From the NCBI RefSeq assembly GCF_016862195.1, contig NZ_BOMM01000022.1, positions 124,001 to 188,000 of the forward strand: a stretch of DNA of 64,000 nt, in the 5' to 3' direction. This stretch comes from Paractinoplanes ferrugineus (GTDB lineage: Bacteria > Actinomycetota > Actinomycetes > Mycobacteriales > Micromonosporaceae). The translations under genes and the position numbers were made by a program. How positions within the stretch are numbered: the first letter of the stretch is position 1; the number at the start of each line of letters is the position of its first letter. A model generated the notes under the pieces. That model made no database searches. It saw nothing but the letters and a program-made list of their open reading frames with translations, and had not been told where the DNA came from. This document shows, one piece after another, positions 33,037-42,647 of this stretch.

Positions 33037-33070
33037 AGCCAGGGTGAGTTGCTGAGGGTGGGTCAGTAGG

Positions 33071-34261
33071 TCAGCGGGCGCAGGCGAAGTGGTCGGCTAT
33101 CCGGCGGAGGGCGGCGATGGTCTCGCGGTCGCGGCCCTCGTCGTCCTGGGTCGGCCAGGCACTGCACTTGACGATCACCACGTCGGCTGACGGGTCGATG
33201 TAGAGGTATTGGCCGTGGACTCCGAGGGCGGTGAAGGCGTCGAAGGCGGAACCGCCCAGGGTCCACCACTGATTCGCGTACCCGTAGTGCGAGTAACCGC
33301 TCGGGCCGAGCTCGCCCACCGCCAGCTGGGGCAGCTCGCTGCCGCGGCTTCGGCGGATCCAGTCGCGCGGGACCACCTGGCGGCCGGCCACCACGCCGTC
33401 GTTGGCCATCAGCAGGCCCAGGCGGGCGACGTCGCGCGGGGTCGCGTTGAGGGAACCGGCACCGATGGCGGTGCGTGGGTGAGCTCGAGTGAGCCAGTAG
33501 TAGGCGTCGCGGTCGGCGCCGAGGTGACGCCACAGGCGGTCGGAGGCGTAGGAGGCCAGAGACATCTCGGTGGCGGCTTCCAGGACCCAGCCCAGGACCT
33601 GAGCGTCCAGGGTCGAGTAGTTGAAGGCCTCGCCGGACGGTGCCCGGCGCTGCGCCGACTTGACCACCTCGGCCAGGTCGCCGCCGCTCATCGCGGCCTG
33701 CTCGAAGCGTTTGATGTCGCTGTCGGGCACGTCCCACGCCTCGAGCTGGCCGACGCCGCTCGTCATGGTGAGCAGCTCGGCGAGGGTCACCTCCTCGTAG
33801 GCCGAACCGACGAAGTCCTTGCGGTAGTCGACGACGCGGTCGTGGATGCTGTCGACGAGGCCCTCTTCCAGCGCGATGCCGAGCAGCAGCGAGGTGACCG
33901 ATTTGGAGATGGAGAACAGCTGCATGCGGGTGCGCGGGCCGGCGAAGACGCCGGGGTAGTACTCGTGGATCACCCGTCCGTGGTGCAGGACGACGAACGC
34001 GGTGGTGTTGGTGCGGCGGTGCAGCTCGGCGAGGGTGCGGTCGTGGCCCTCGAAGCGGTAGGTCAGGTCGAGACGGTGCGACTCGTAGGGAAGTGGACGG
34101 TGAACCTCGCCGCGGGACACCCGCTCGGTCGGCATCAGCCAGTTCATGTGGGTGAACGTGAACTCGCTGAACGGCCGGCGCATGAGCAGATCACCCTGCC
34201 GTTCCCACCAGGAGGGGGGTTTTGCCGCCCGTGGTGCGGGGCGTTCGGTGGTGCTTGTCAT
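33071..34261 (-). CDS. Serine hydrolase (class C beta-lactamase / EstB-like fold)
   Basis: 396 residues from the ATG at 34261. The nucleophile motif is SISKSVTS (SxxK), followed by a YSTLDAQVLGW segment at the YxN position and a HGQYLYIDPSADVVIV end near the third motif. No signal peptide, so it is more likely an esterase-type enzyme than a periplasmic beta-lactamase. It starts 4 bp after the stop of the 34266-35150 gene, so the two form an operon. Substrate unknown. Confidence 0.88.
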   Translation of the reverse strand: MTSTTERPAPRAAKPPSWWERQGDLLMRRPFSEFTFTHMNWLMPTERVSRGEVHRPLPYESHRLDLTYRFEGHDRTLAELHRRTNTTAFVVLHHGRVIHEYYPGVFAGPRTRMQLFSISKSVTSLLLGIALEEGLVDSIHDRVVDYRKDFVGSAYEEVTLAELLTMTSGVGQLEAWDVPDSDIKRFEQAAMSGGDLAEVVKSAQRRAPSGEAFNYSTLDAQVLGWVLEAATEMSLASYASDRLWRHLGADRDAYYWLTRAHPRTAIGAGSLNATPRDVARLGLLMANDGVVAGRQVVPRDWIRRSRGSELPQLAVGELGPSGYSHYGYANQWWTLGGSAFDAFTALGVHGQYLYIDPSADVVIVKCSAWPTQDDEGRDRETIAALRRIADHFACAR

Positions 34262-34265
34262 TTCG

Positions 34266-35150
34266 TCACTCCCCGTGCTCGATCGGTTGCGCTGCGCCTT
34301 CGAACACTTCACGAAGAGTCGGGCCCGGTGGTTCATCGGCAGGTTCGAGATAGCTGTTCATCATGGCCAGGATGCCCATGCCGGCCAGGTTGTCGGCGGG
34401 GCCGCCGAGCACGCCGGAGCCCGGGTCGCCGAGGTGCCGGATGGCGAATCCCTCGGTCATCGCGGCCAGGATGTTGGTGAACTGTTCGAGGGTGATGCCC
34501 TCGCGCAACCGGAACCCGCGGGCGGCGATGGTCTGCTCGTAGACCTTCATCCAGGGGTCGAGGGCGCCCGCGTAGTTGTTGGCGATCGCGTCGTGGATGC
34601 CGTCGTTGCGGTCGGCCGTCGCGCAGACGACCAGTTGCAGGCGGAACAGTGGCATTCGGCAGATGGCCAGGATCTCGTGGAACACCGCCCGGTGCACGGC
34701 GTCGACGAAGCTGTCGTCGGTGGCCAGCCAGTCGCCCCGGGTTTCCAGCTCGGCGCCGTATTGCGGGTCGTAGTTCATCGCGTGGAACAGGAATGCGAGC
34801 AGGTCGTTCAGATAGTCGTCGTGACTGGCCCAGGTCGACCGGTAGGGGCCGGTGCCGCGCTGGCGCAGGAACGGTGGCTCGAGCTCGGCCACCTCCCGCG
34901 ACAGTGCCCGCTCCGACAAGAAGTTCAGGCCCGACCAGTACTCCTTACGGCCGTCGCTGTTCGGCGCCACCACTTTGGGGGCACCGAGGTTGCGCTCCAC
35001 CAGGTTCGCCCCCGCCTTGAGGTAGGAGGCGACCTTGAGCGAATTGACGAGCGCCGCGCGGGTCGACTCCCGGACACCCTTCACTCGGGTGACGATGCCG
35101 GAAAAGTCCTGGCTGTAAGGATAAGGCAGGTCTTTCTTGCCGTACGTCAT
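34266..35150 (-). CDS. Unknown protein with TetR-like C-terminal half
   Basis: 294 residues. The N-terminal 100 residues do not show a clear helix-turn-helix; a helix pair TRAALVNSLKVASYLKAGAN is possible but degenerate. The C-terminal half is helical and ends with GITLEQFTNILAAMTEGFAI, the pattern seen in TetR ligand-binding domains. It is first in an operon with the serine hydrolase. It could be an atypical regulator or an enzyme of unknown kind. The upstream 119 bp are AT-rich for this genome. Confidence 0.6.
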   Translation of the reverse strand: MTYGKKDLPYPYSQDFSGIVTRVKGVRESTRAALVNSLKVASYLKAGANLVERNLGAPKVVAPNSDGRKEYWSGLNFLSERALSREVAELEPPFLRQRGTGPYRSTWASHDDYLNDLLAFLFHAMNYDPQYGAELETRGDWLATDDSFVDAVHRAVFHEILAICRMPLFRLQLVVCATADRNDGIHDAIANNYAGALDPWMKVYEQTIAARGFRLREGITLEQFTNILAAMTEGFAIRHLGDPGSGVLGGPADNLAGMGILAMMNSYLEPADEPPGPTLREVFEGAAQPIEHGE

Positions 35151-35230
35151 GACCTGATTGTTGTCCGAATCCGGGCCAACTCAAGTGCGCACGTGCGTAG
35201 TACTCGGAGGCTAGAACTCTGGACATTTCC

Positions 35231-35251
35231 AATAGCGAAAAAGTGGCTATT
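35231..35251. promoter_or_regulatory. AT-rich inverted repeat upstream of 35150 gene
   Basis: AATAGC (35231-35236) and GCTATT (35246-35251), spaced by nine bases in a conspicuously AT-rich patch (about 35200-35280), 80-100 nt before the 294-residue gene. Candidate promoter/operator. Confidence 0.4.
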
Positions 35252-35269
35252 AGTAGTCGCCCAATTACG

Positions 35270-35497
35270 CTATGAAATCGAGCGTTCCTGACGTCGGCGT
35301 TCGCGCTGCTCCTGGGTGTACTTCTTGCGTGCGGCAAGATCACGTTTCCACTGTTCGCGGGCCGATTCGTCACAGCCTTGCACGGCACCCTTGGTTTGCG
35401 CGGGCCCGATCAGCGACCGGAACGCCCAGTCGTCGAACGTGTCGTGGAACCAGCGGCCGAGCCGGCCGCGCTCGACCCCGCGATTGTCCTTCGCCAT
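35270..35497 (-). CDS. Small highly charged protein
   Basis: 75 residues from the ATG at 35497 (MAKDNRGVERG), with GGAGGACGTC ahead as ribosome binding site. The longer frame to 35596 would cross the MarR operator and is rejected. The middle has WFHDTFDDWAFRSLIGPAQ, and the end is a charged helix (KKYTQEQRERRRQERS). Divergent from the OhrR-like gene and probably controlled by the same 35518-35548 sites. No family recognised. Confidence 0.65.
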   Translation of the reverse strand: MAKDNRGVERGRLGRWFHDTFDDWAFRSLIGPAQTKGAVQGCDESAREQWKRDLAARKKYTQEQRERRRQERSIS

Positions 35498-35517
35498 GTG
35501 ACGTCCTCCCGGGAAGC

Positions 35518-35548
35518 TTGGTGCACCAACTATTTGTACACCAACTAT
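35518..35548. promoter_or_regulatory. OhrR/MarR operator candidate
   Basis: TTGGTGCACCAA (35518-35529) is a perfect palindrome. CACCAACTAT recurs at 35524-35533 and 35539-35548 (15-bp period), giving a second half-matching TTGTACACCAA. It lies between the divergent 75-residue gene and the MarR gene at 35586. Confidence 0.6.
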
Positions 35549-35585
35549 CGGTAGGATCGTACCCAACTGAAGGGGGAAGCGACCA

Positions 35586-36017
35586 ATGAGTGACACAGAT
35601 CCGCTCGCGCTGGAGGAACAGGTCTGCTTCGCCCTCTCGGTGGCCGCCCGCAGCGTCGTGGCCGTCTACCGCCCGCTGCTCGAGCCGATGGGCCTCACCC
35701 ACCCGCAATACCTGGTGATGCTGGCCCTCTGGCAATACGCCCCGGTCTCCGTACGCCGCCTCTCCGAGCTGCTGCAACTGGATCCGGGCACGCTGTCGCC
35801 GCTGCTCAAGCGCCTCGAGTCGATCGGCTACCTGCGCCGCGAGCGCAAGCCCGGCGACGAGCGCAGCCTGGCCCTCACGCTCACCGACCGGGGCCGGGCG
35901 CTGCGGGCGGACGCCGAGAAGATCCCGCCGGCCGTCGTCGAGCGCCTCGGCCTGCCGATCGAGGAGTTGCGTACGCTGCACGCCGCCCTGACCCAGGTGA
36001 TCGCCGCGGCGAAATAG
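35586..36017 (+). CDS. OhrR-like MarR family redox regulator
   Basis: 143 residues. The N-terminal EEQVCFALSVAARSVVAVYR with C14 aligns with the peroxide-sensing cysteine of OhrR proteins (usually NQLCFALY). The rest is MarR winged helix (LTHPQYLVMLALWQYAPVSV, LDPGTLSPLLKRLESIGYLR). OhrR represses organic hydroperoxide resistance genes; no ohr gene is adjacent here. The likely target is its own promoter and the divergent small gene. It ends 2 bp before the convergent GH53 gene. Confidence 0.9.
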   Translation: MSDTDPLALEEQVCFALSVAARSVVAVYRPLLEPMGLTHPQYLVMLALWQYAPVSVRRLSELLQLDPGTLSPLLKRLESIGYLRRERKPGDERSLALTLTDRGRALRADAEKIPPAVVERLGLPIEELRTLHAALTQVIAAAK

Positions 36018-36019
36018 CC

Positions 36020-37159
36020 TCACGGCCGCCGATAGACGCTGAGCGACGGCAGCGCGCGGCCGGTGAAGTCGAACTGGGTCAGGTTGTCGTTGGACGCCTC
36101 GGCCCCCGGCTCCCACCCGACACCCGGGATCCACTCCGGTTCCCAGGCGAGCAAGCCCAGGCCGCGGCCGTCCGGCAGCTGCTTGAGTACGTCGCGTACG
36201 GCCTCGTAGAAGCCCGCCTGACCGGCCGGAGTCGCGGGGAAGCGGTCGGCGTCGGGCAGCAAGGTGCCGGGGCCGACGATGTTGCCGCGGCCGTCGCCGT
36301 CCTCGAAGGTCCACGGGTACGCGACCTCGGCGAGCAGCACCGGCTTGTCGTAACGGGCCACCGAGTCGAGCAGGTTGGCCTGCAGCTCGGCCAGGGAGCC
36401 GTGCCACATCGGGTAGTACGACTGGCCGATGATGTCGAACGGCACCTGGTAGGTGGCGATGTTGTCGAAGAACCAGCGGGTGTCACCCATCTTCCCGCCA
36501 CGGTCGACGTGCAGCACGATCTTGACGTCCCGCTGGGCCTCGCGGGCGCCCTGGATCCCCGACTTGAGCAGGTCGGTGAAGGCCGGCCACTGCTGGGTGC
36601 CGTCCGGCAGGTAGAGCTGGCCGACCGGCCACAGGATGCCGTTGGTGATCTCGTTGCCGATCTGGATCATGTCGATCGGCGTGCCCTGACGGGCGAAGTC
36701 GCGCACCAGTTCGCGGGTGTATGTGCGGATCTTGGTGAGCAGGCCGGGCTGGTCGGTGGGCCAGCTCGCCGGGATCGGCTGCTTGCTGGGGTCCGCCCAG
36801 AAGTCGCTGTAGTGCGGGTCGAGCAGAATCCGCAGGCCGGCCCGCTTGGCCCGCCGCGCCAGGGCCAGCGCGCGGGCCTTGTCGCTGTAGCCGTCCGGCG
36901 GGTCGACCCACACGCGCAGCCTCAGGTAATTGGCACCCTGCGCGGCGAGGATCCGTTCGGCCGGGCGTACGCGACCGGCGAAGTCCCGGTACTGGACTCC
37001 GGCCTCCTCCAGTTGCGGAAGGAAGGACAGGTCGGCACCGCGTACCGAAAGAGTCTTGCCGTTGTTGCCGTGCGCGTAGGCCTCGGTCGGCAGGAGCGCG
37101 GCAAACGCCACGCCGCCCACGCCCGCCAGCAGCGAGCGGCGACTCAGGGAGGACGACAT
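36020..37159 (-). CDS. Secreted GH53 arabinogalactan endo-beta-1,4-galactanase
   Basis: 379 residues. A Tat-type signal (SRRSLLAGVGGVAFAALLP) directs export. The GH53 TIM barrel shows GADLSFLPQLEEAGVQYRD, LRLRVWVDP, the acid/base E170 in IQIGNEITNG and the nucleophile E278 in VLLAEVAYPW. It hydrolyses beta-1,4-galactan side chains of pectin. Stand-alone; a TGAGCGCTGA near-palindrome at 37184-37193 is a candidate LacI-type site 25 nt before its ATG. Confidence 0.94.
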   Translation of the reverse strand: MSSSLSRRSLLAGVGGVAFAALLPTEAYAHGNNGKTLSVRGADLSFLPQLEEAGVQYRDFAGRVRPAERILAAQGANYLRLRVWVDPPDGYSDKARALALARRAKRAGLRILLDPHYSDFWADPSKQPIPASWPTDQPGLLTKIRTYTRELVRDFARQGTPIDMIQIGNEITNGILWPVGQLYLPDGTQQWPAFTDLLKSGIQGAREAQRDVKIVLHVDRGGKMGDTRWFFDNIATYQVPFDIIGQSYYPMWHGSLAELQANLLDSVARYDKPVLLAEVAYPWTFEDGDGRGNIVGPGTLLPDADRFPATPAGQAGFYEAVRDVLKQLPDGRGLGLLAWEPEWIPGVGWEPGAEASNDNLTQFDFTGRALPSLSVYRRP

Positions 37160-37183
37160 ATTGATGAACTCCTCTGTCGTTGG

Positions 37184-37193
37184 TGAGCGCTGA
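37184..37193 (-). promoter_or_regulatory. LacI-type half-palindrome before GH53 gene
   Basis: TGAGCGCTGA, symmetric about AGCGCT at eight of ten positions, 25 nt before the GH53 ATG. Similar sites bind LacI-family sugar repressors. Weak evidence from sequence only. Confidence 0.35.
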
Positions 37194-37391
37194 CGGTTCC
37201 CGGCCGTGCTTCGAAAGTCAAGGGCGGTTCGCGTGCCGAGCGGCTCGCGCCCACCCCGAGCTGCGCCTCACCGCGGCCCTGGCGGGTCGTCTGGGAGACC
37301 CTTTTCACCGAAGTTGCGGTGACCTCGGTCGGGCGGACGGCGGGACGACGGTGGGCGAACGGCGGTGCGGTCGACAGCGGGGCATACGCGA

Positions 37392-37417
37392 ATGCCCTGC
37401 CGGAGTCGGCAGGGCAT
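37392..37417 (-). terminator. Perfect 11-bp stem terminator of doxX
   Basis: ATGCCCTGCCG (37392-37402), loop GAGT, CGGCAGGGCAT (37407-37417), 13 bp past the stop of the DoxX gene. No U-tract, as in many actinobacterial I-shaped terminators. Confidence 0.8.
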
Positions 37418-37429
37418 GGGGTGAGGGGG

Positions 37430-37987
37430 TCAGATGAGCCAGCGGTTCTTCTGGACGAGGGAGAGGTTGGCCCAGATCTTGCCGAGGCCCCAGGTTTGGC
37501 CGGCGTAGGTGAGGGCGAACAGGATGGCGGCCAGTGCGTAGATGACGTGGTAGTCGATGGCGGGGTTGGCGGAGCCGGCGGCGAGGGGCCATTCGGCGAG
37601 CCACATGAAGGCCATCATGAGGGGGGCGGCGACGGCGGTGACGCGTAGGCCGATGCCGAGGATGAGGGCGAGGCCGATGGCGAGCATGCCGAGCATGAAG
37701 GTGATGTTGGCGAAGGGGGTGCCGGCGATGGAGTGGAAGAAGCCTTTGAGGGGGCCGGCTTCGACGTTGGCGAGGAAGCCTTTGGTGGGGGAGCCGCCGT
37801 TGATCCAGGCTTTGGCGGAGGGGGTGCTGTAGCCGAGGCCGAAGGTTTTGTCGAGGAAGGCCCAGAGGAAGATGAAGCCGGTGGCGAGGCGGGTGACGGC
37901 GAGGACTTTGGCGGCGGTCTTGGTGAGCATGTGCCCGGGGGCTTCGACGGTTTCGAGCTGGTGGGCGTGAGCGGCGGTGGTGGTCAT
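37430..37987 (-). CDS. DoxX family membrane protein
   Basis: 185 residues with four membrane helices (about 28-48, 90-112, 115-135, 147-165). The helix 1 segment VTRLATGFIFLWAFLDKTFG is characteristic. DoxX-type proteins are linked to thiosulfate:quinone oxidation or to oxidative-stress membrane complexes. In mycobacteria and relatives such genes occur with dormancy regulons. A DosR-box palindrome lies 88 nt upstream, within the end of the preceding nitroreductase gene. ATG at 37987; the long frame to 38947 is antisense noise. Confidence 0.88.
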   Translation of the reverse strand: MTTTAAHAHQLETVEAPGHMLTKTAAKVLAVTRLATGFIFLWAFLDKTFGLGYSTPSAKAWINGGSPTKGFLANVEAGPLKGFFHSIAGTPFANITFMLGMLAIGLALILGIGLRVTAVAAPLMMAFMWLAEWPLAAGSANPAIDYHVIYALAAILFALTYAGQTWGLGKIWANLSLVQKNRWLI

Positions 37988-38052
37988 CGTTGCCTCCGGG
38001 GTCTGTTTGTCTCTCGTCTTCGAGACTCCTCCGCGGCGGCCCGGTTGACCTG

Positions 38053-38089
38053 GGCCTAAGCGCCTGGAATGCCCGGGACCAAAGTCCCG
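38053..38089 (-). promoter_or_regulatory. DosR/DevR box pair upstream of doxX
   Basis: Minus-strand GGGACTTTGGTCCC (38075-38088, within a 16-bp near-perfect palindrome) matches the DosR consensus GGGACTnnnGnCCC. A weaker GGCGCTTAGGCCCA-like box lies at about 38053-38066. They sit in the 3' end of the nitroreductase gene and serve the downstream DoxX gene. Confidence 0.65.
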
Positions 38090-39027
38090 CCGGGGAGGCT
38101 GACCTCGGCGGCGTCGCGGCGGGGGGTCGCGCCCGTCGGGTTGCCGTAGCCGAAGCGGATGACGATCTGCGGATGGCCGGGCCGGCCGAGGGTGCGGCGC
38201 AGTTGGTCGCGGGCCGCGGGGACCTCGATGGGCTGGCTGATCAGGGCGGTGTCCAGACCCGCCGCGGTTGCCGTGAGCAGGACCTTCTGCATGGCCTGGC
38301 CGGCGTTGCTCTGGTCGGCCTTGGTGTCGCCGGGCACGCCGAGGATGCCGATCAGCGGTTCCGGCTCGTAGTCGTGGCCGGGTGCGCGCCGGCGCTCGGA
38401 GAAGAAGCGCTGGGGCAGCAGGTCCTGCGGTTCGGCCAGGGGAGCACGGGCGTGCTCGGGGATGGCGGGCCGCCATGCGGCCATCTCGGCCTGGTAGGCC
38501 GGGTCGCGGCGGAGGACCCGGTCGGCGCTGGTGGCGATCTCGGCGAAGCCGGCCACCGCGACCGTGCCCACCAGCAGGGCCAGCCAGCTGCTCTCCGTGC
38601 GGGCGGCCTCGATCAGGCGCACCCGCACCTCGGCGGGCACCGGGTCGGGCCAGAACGGGCGGCGGTTGGTGTGCCGGTGCGGGATGGCGTCGTACAGCTC
38701 GGTCTCGGCGTACGTCGGTGGGCGTTGCCTTGCCGCCGTGAGCCGGGCGATCAGGCCCGGCTCCCGCGGGTCGGGGTGCAGTCGCACCTCGGCCGGACGC
38801 CCGGACGCGGCGAGCGCGAGCCGGGCGTTGTAGGTGGCCGCACCGCACGCCATGCGCGCCGCCCACCCGGTCCGGTCGATCGCCGGCAGGCGACGGGCCG
38901 GGTCGGCGAATATCTCGACCGCGCCGCCGGACAGGCGGAACAGCCAAGGCTGACTGTTGTGCAGGGACGGGGCCCGGACAGCGGCGTCCACCGCCCGGCG
39001 CAGATCATCTTCGGTGTACGCGTTCAT
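38056..39027 (-). CDS. Acg-family nitroreductase-like protein
   Basis: 323 residues of the nitroreductase fold with the Acg-type opening VRAPSLHNSQPWLFRL and later TNRRPFWPDPVP. In M. tuberculosis Acg and relatives are strongly DosR-regulated and bind FMN without clear reductase activity. ATG at 39027, 2 bp after the stop of the upstream homologue 39030-40109, so the two are an operon driven by the 40145 box. Confidence 0.88.
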   Translation of the reverse strand: MNAYTEDDLRRAVDAAVRAPSLHNSQPWLFRLSGGAVEIFADPARRLPAIDRTGWAARMACGAATYNARLALAASGRPAEVRLHPDPREPGLIARLTAARQRPPTYAETELYDAIPHRHTNRRPFWPDPVPAEVRVRLIEAARTESSWLALLVGTVAVAGFAEIATSADRVLRRDPAYQAEMAAWRPAIPEHARAPLAEPQDLLPQRFFSERRRAPGHDYEPEPLIGILGVPGDTKADQSNAGQAMQKVLLTATAAGLDTALISQPIEVPAARDQLRRTLGRPGHPQIVIRFGYGNPTGATPRRDAAEVSLPGGTLVPGIPGA

Positions 39028-39029
39028 GA

Positions 39030-40109
39030 CTACTCCACGATGGTGATCACGTCGCGCGGGTCGCGCCGCGGTGCGCGGGGGAGCGGGACGTCGGTGTCCG
39101 GGTAGCCGAGCCGGACCACGAGGTAGGGGTCCCCGACGCCGGCGAGCATGGTGCGCAGCAGGTTTCGCGGCCACTCCACCTCGAGGGCGTCGCTGATCGG
39201 TGCGGTGGCCAGGCCGTCGGCGGTGGCCCGTAGCAGCAGGGCGGACAGCGCCTCACCGCCGCGCAGCAGGTCGACCGGTTCGTCGCCGGTGCCGAACAGC
39301 ACGACGTAGGCGGCGCCGAGGTCGTGGGCCGGGCCGGCGGACAGCCCGGCGTCGCCGGCCGGGGCGAAATCACGGACCGGGACACGGCGCAGTTCATCGC
39401 GTACGGCGGTGGACGGCGGCACGCCGTCGCCGGTGAAGTCCGGCCGGTTCGTCCAGTGGCTCAGCTCCTGGCGGTAGGCCGGGTCGGACTGTTCGGCGCG
39501 GGCGGCCAGCTCGGCGGTGACCGCCAGTTTCGGGAGCTGGTCGGGACCGACCACGTGGAGGTAGGCGCCTTCCGACTCGACCAGCCGCCGCAGCGCGGTC
39601 AGTTCCGCGTCGGGCACCGGGGTGTCGCCGAAGGCCCGGCGGTCGGTGTGGCGCCGGTGGATCGCCTCGGCCAGCCGGACCGCGTCCGCCTCGGAACTGG
39701 GCGAGACCGCCGCGCCGGGCGAAATGGTCGAAAAGGGCAGGGCGGGTGCGACGCCCGACGGAGCTGGGGCCGAAGCTGGGGCGAGGGCCGGGGCTGCGGC
39801 GAGAGGTGGAGCGGGGGGTAGGGGTGGGTTCAGCGTGATCCGGGCGAGCAGCTGGGGCTGAGCCGGGTCGGGGAAGCGCTCGACGAGCGCGGTGTGGCCG
39901 GCGGCGGCCAGCCAGACGCGGGCGTGGTGCAGGACGGCGCCGCAGCTGAGCAGCAACAGCCGGCTGTCCGGGTCGACCGTGTCGAGGCGGCGGTCGGCAT
40001 CGGCGTACAGCGAGAGGGTTTCGCCCGTGATCCGCCACGACCACGGCTGGGTGTTGAACACCGAGGGGGCGTGCTGGGCCGCGCGGGCGGCATTCTCCAA
40101 GGCTGGCAT
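39030..40109 (-). CDS. Acg-family nitroreductase-like protein (paralogue)
   Basis: 359 residues, paralogous to the following gene: ARAAQHAPSVFNTQPWSWRI opening, RHTDRRAFGDTPVP and RNLLRTMLAGVGDPYLVVRL. An Ala/Pro-rich insertion of about 40 residues (about 95-140) follows the first domain. FMN-binding is expected from the fold. The ATG at 40109 is 36 nt from a DosR box. A duplicated pair beside the DevS-like kinase fits a dormancy role. Confidence 0.87.
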   Translation of the reverse strand: MPALENAARAAQHAPSVFNTQPWSWRITGETLSLYADADRRLDTVDPDSRLLLLSCGAVLHHARVWLAAAGHTALVERFPDPAQPQLLARITLNPPLPPAPPLAAAPALAPASAPAPSGVAPALPFSTISPGAAVSPSSEADAVRLAEAIHRRHTDRRAFGDTPVPDAELTALRRLVESEGAYLHVVGPDQLPKLAVTAELAARAEQSDPAYRQELSHWTNRPDFTGDGVPPSTAVRDELRRVPVRDFAPAGDAGLSAGPAHDLGAAYVVLFGTGDEPVDLLRGGEALSALLLRATADGLATAPISDALEVEWPRNLLRTMLAGVGDPYLVVRLGYPDTDVPLPRAPRRDPRDVITIVE

Positions 40110-40144
40110 GTGCCAACAGTGCCGCGCGGCGACCCTGGTCGCTC

Positions 40145-40159
40145 AGGGCCGAAAGTCCT
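40145..40159 (-). promoter_or_regulatory. DosR/DevR box of nitroreductase operon
   Basis: Minus-strand AGGACTTTCGGCCCT differs from the cydA box GGGACTTTCGGCCCT in one base. It ends 36 nt before the nitroreductase ATG, next to the stop of the kinase gene. Confidence 0.75.
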
Positions 40160-40160
40160 G

Positions 40161-41855
<1,695 letters not shown>

Positions 41856-41860
41856 TTATC

Positions 41861-41893
41861 GGGGTCCGAAAGGACACGGGACCTTAGGCACTT
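41861..41893. promoter_or_regulatory. Two degenerate DosR boxes between kinase and regulator
   Basis: GGGTCCGAAAGGACA (41862-41876) and GGGACCTTAGGCACT (41878-41892) stand side by side in the 81-bp divergent region. Each keeps the G-rich and C-rich arms of the DosR site. Autoregulation is likely. Confidence 0.5.
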
Positions 41894-41927
41894 GGACCCC
41901 TGGACAACCTACCGGTAGGAAATAGAC

Positions 41928-42572
41928 ATGATCCGCGTCTTTCTGCTCGATGACCACGAGGTGGTCCGCCGTGGCCTCGTCGACCTGCTGCAGGCCGACG
42001 GCGACATCGAGGTCGTGGGGGAGTCGGGCTCGGCCCAGGAGGCCACCCGCCGCATCCCGGCCCTGCGTCCCGACGTGGCGGTACTCGACGCCCGGTTGCC
42101 CGACGGCAACGGCATCGACGTGTGCCGCGACGTGCGGGCGATCGACTCGTCGATCAAGGGCTTGATCCTCACCTCCTACGAGGACGACGAGGCGCTCTTC
42201 GCCGCGATCATGGCCGGCGCCTCGGGTTACGTGCTGAAGCAGATCCGCGGCACCGACCTGGTCGACGCCGTCCGGCAGGTGGCGGACGGGAAGTCGCTGC
42301 TCGACCCGGCGGTCACCCAGCGGGTGCTGGAGCGCATCCGCAACGGTGTCGAGGCGCCCCGCGAGCTTGCCGGTCTGACCGATCAGGAGCGCCGCATCCT
42401 CGAGTTCATCGCCGAAGGTCTGACCAATCGGGAGATCGCCTCGCGAATGTTCCTCGCCGAGAAGACGGTGAAGAACTACGTTTCCAGTCTGCTCGCCAAG
42501 CTGGGTCTGGAACGGCGTACCCAGGCGGCGGTCCTGGCCACCCGCCTGCTCGGCGAGCACAAATCGAACTGA
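41928..42572 (+). CDS. DevR/DosR-like NarL/LuxR response regulator
   Basis: 214 residues. The receiver has D8/D9, the phosphoacceptor D54 ([12 protein letters not shown], same number as in DosR), a Thr/Ser switch in LILTSYEDD and K104-like VLKQIRG. The LuxR helix-turn-helix occupies about 150-205 ([40 protein letters not shown]). The high similarity of layout and of the surrounding boxes makes it the regulator of this block. Divergent from its kinase and upstream of cydA. Confidence 0.92.
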   Translation: MIRVFLLDDHEVVRRGLVDLLQADGDIEVVGESGSAQEATRRIPALRPDVAVLDARLPDGNGIDVCRDVRAIDSSIKGLILTSYEDDEALFAAIMAGASGYVLKQIRGTDLVDAVRQVADGKSLLDPAVTQRVLERIRNGVEAPRELAGLTDQERRILEFIAEGLTNREIASRMFLAEKTVKNYVSSLLAKLGLERRTQAAVLATRLLGEHKSN

Positions 42573-42575
42573 CGT

Positions 42576-42590
42576 GGGACTTTCGGCCCT
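42576..42590 (+). promoter_or_regulatory. DosR/DevR box of cydABDC
   Basis: GGGACTTTCGGCCCT, an exact instance of the actinobacterial DosR site, directly behind the stop of the regulator gene and 57 nt before the cydA start. Confidence 0.8.
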
Positions 42591-42647
42591 GCCCGCCGGG
42601 CCGTACTGATCGAAAGGATACGGACGAACCTTTTGAAAGGATCGTCC

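Larger units (their letters stand above)
32396..33070. other. Gene-poor structured region, 675 bp
   Basis: No convincing conserved gene. It holds two adjacent inverted repeats (32564-32693), a 39-bp tandem repeat (32769-32849) and a hairpin (32984-33036) that encloses a perfect Shine-Dalgarno and start codon of a minus-strand short ORF. The plus-strand frame 32422-33069 is read as a composition artefact. Confidence 0.6.

Noticed and set aside
32422..33069. Plus-strand 215-codon gene
   Set aside because: No ribosome binding site or family likeness; Arg/Gly/Trp composition from repeats. Kept as non-coding.
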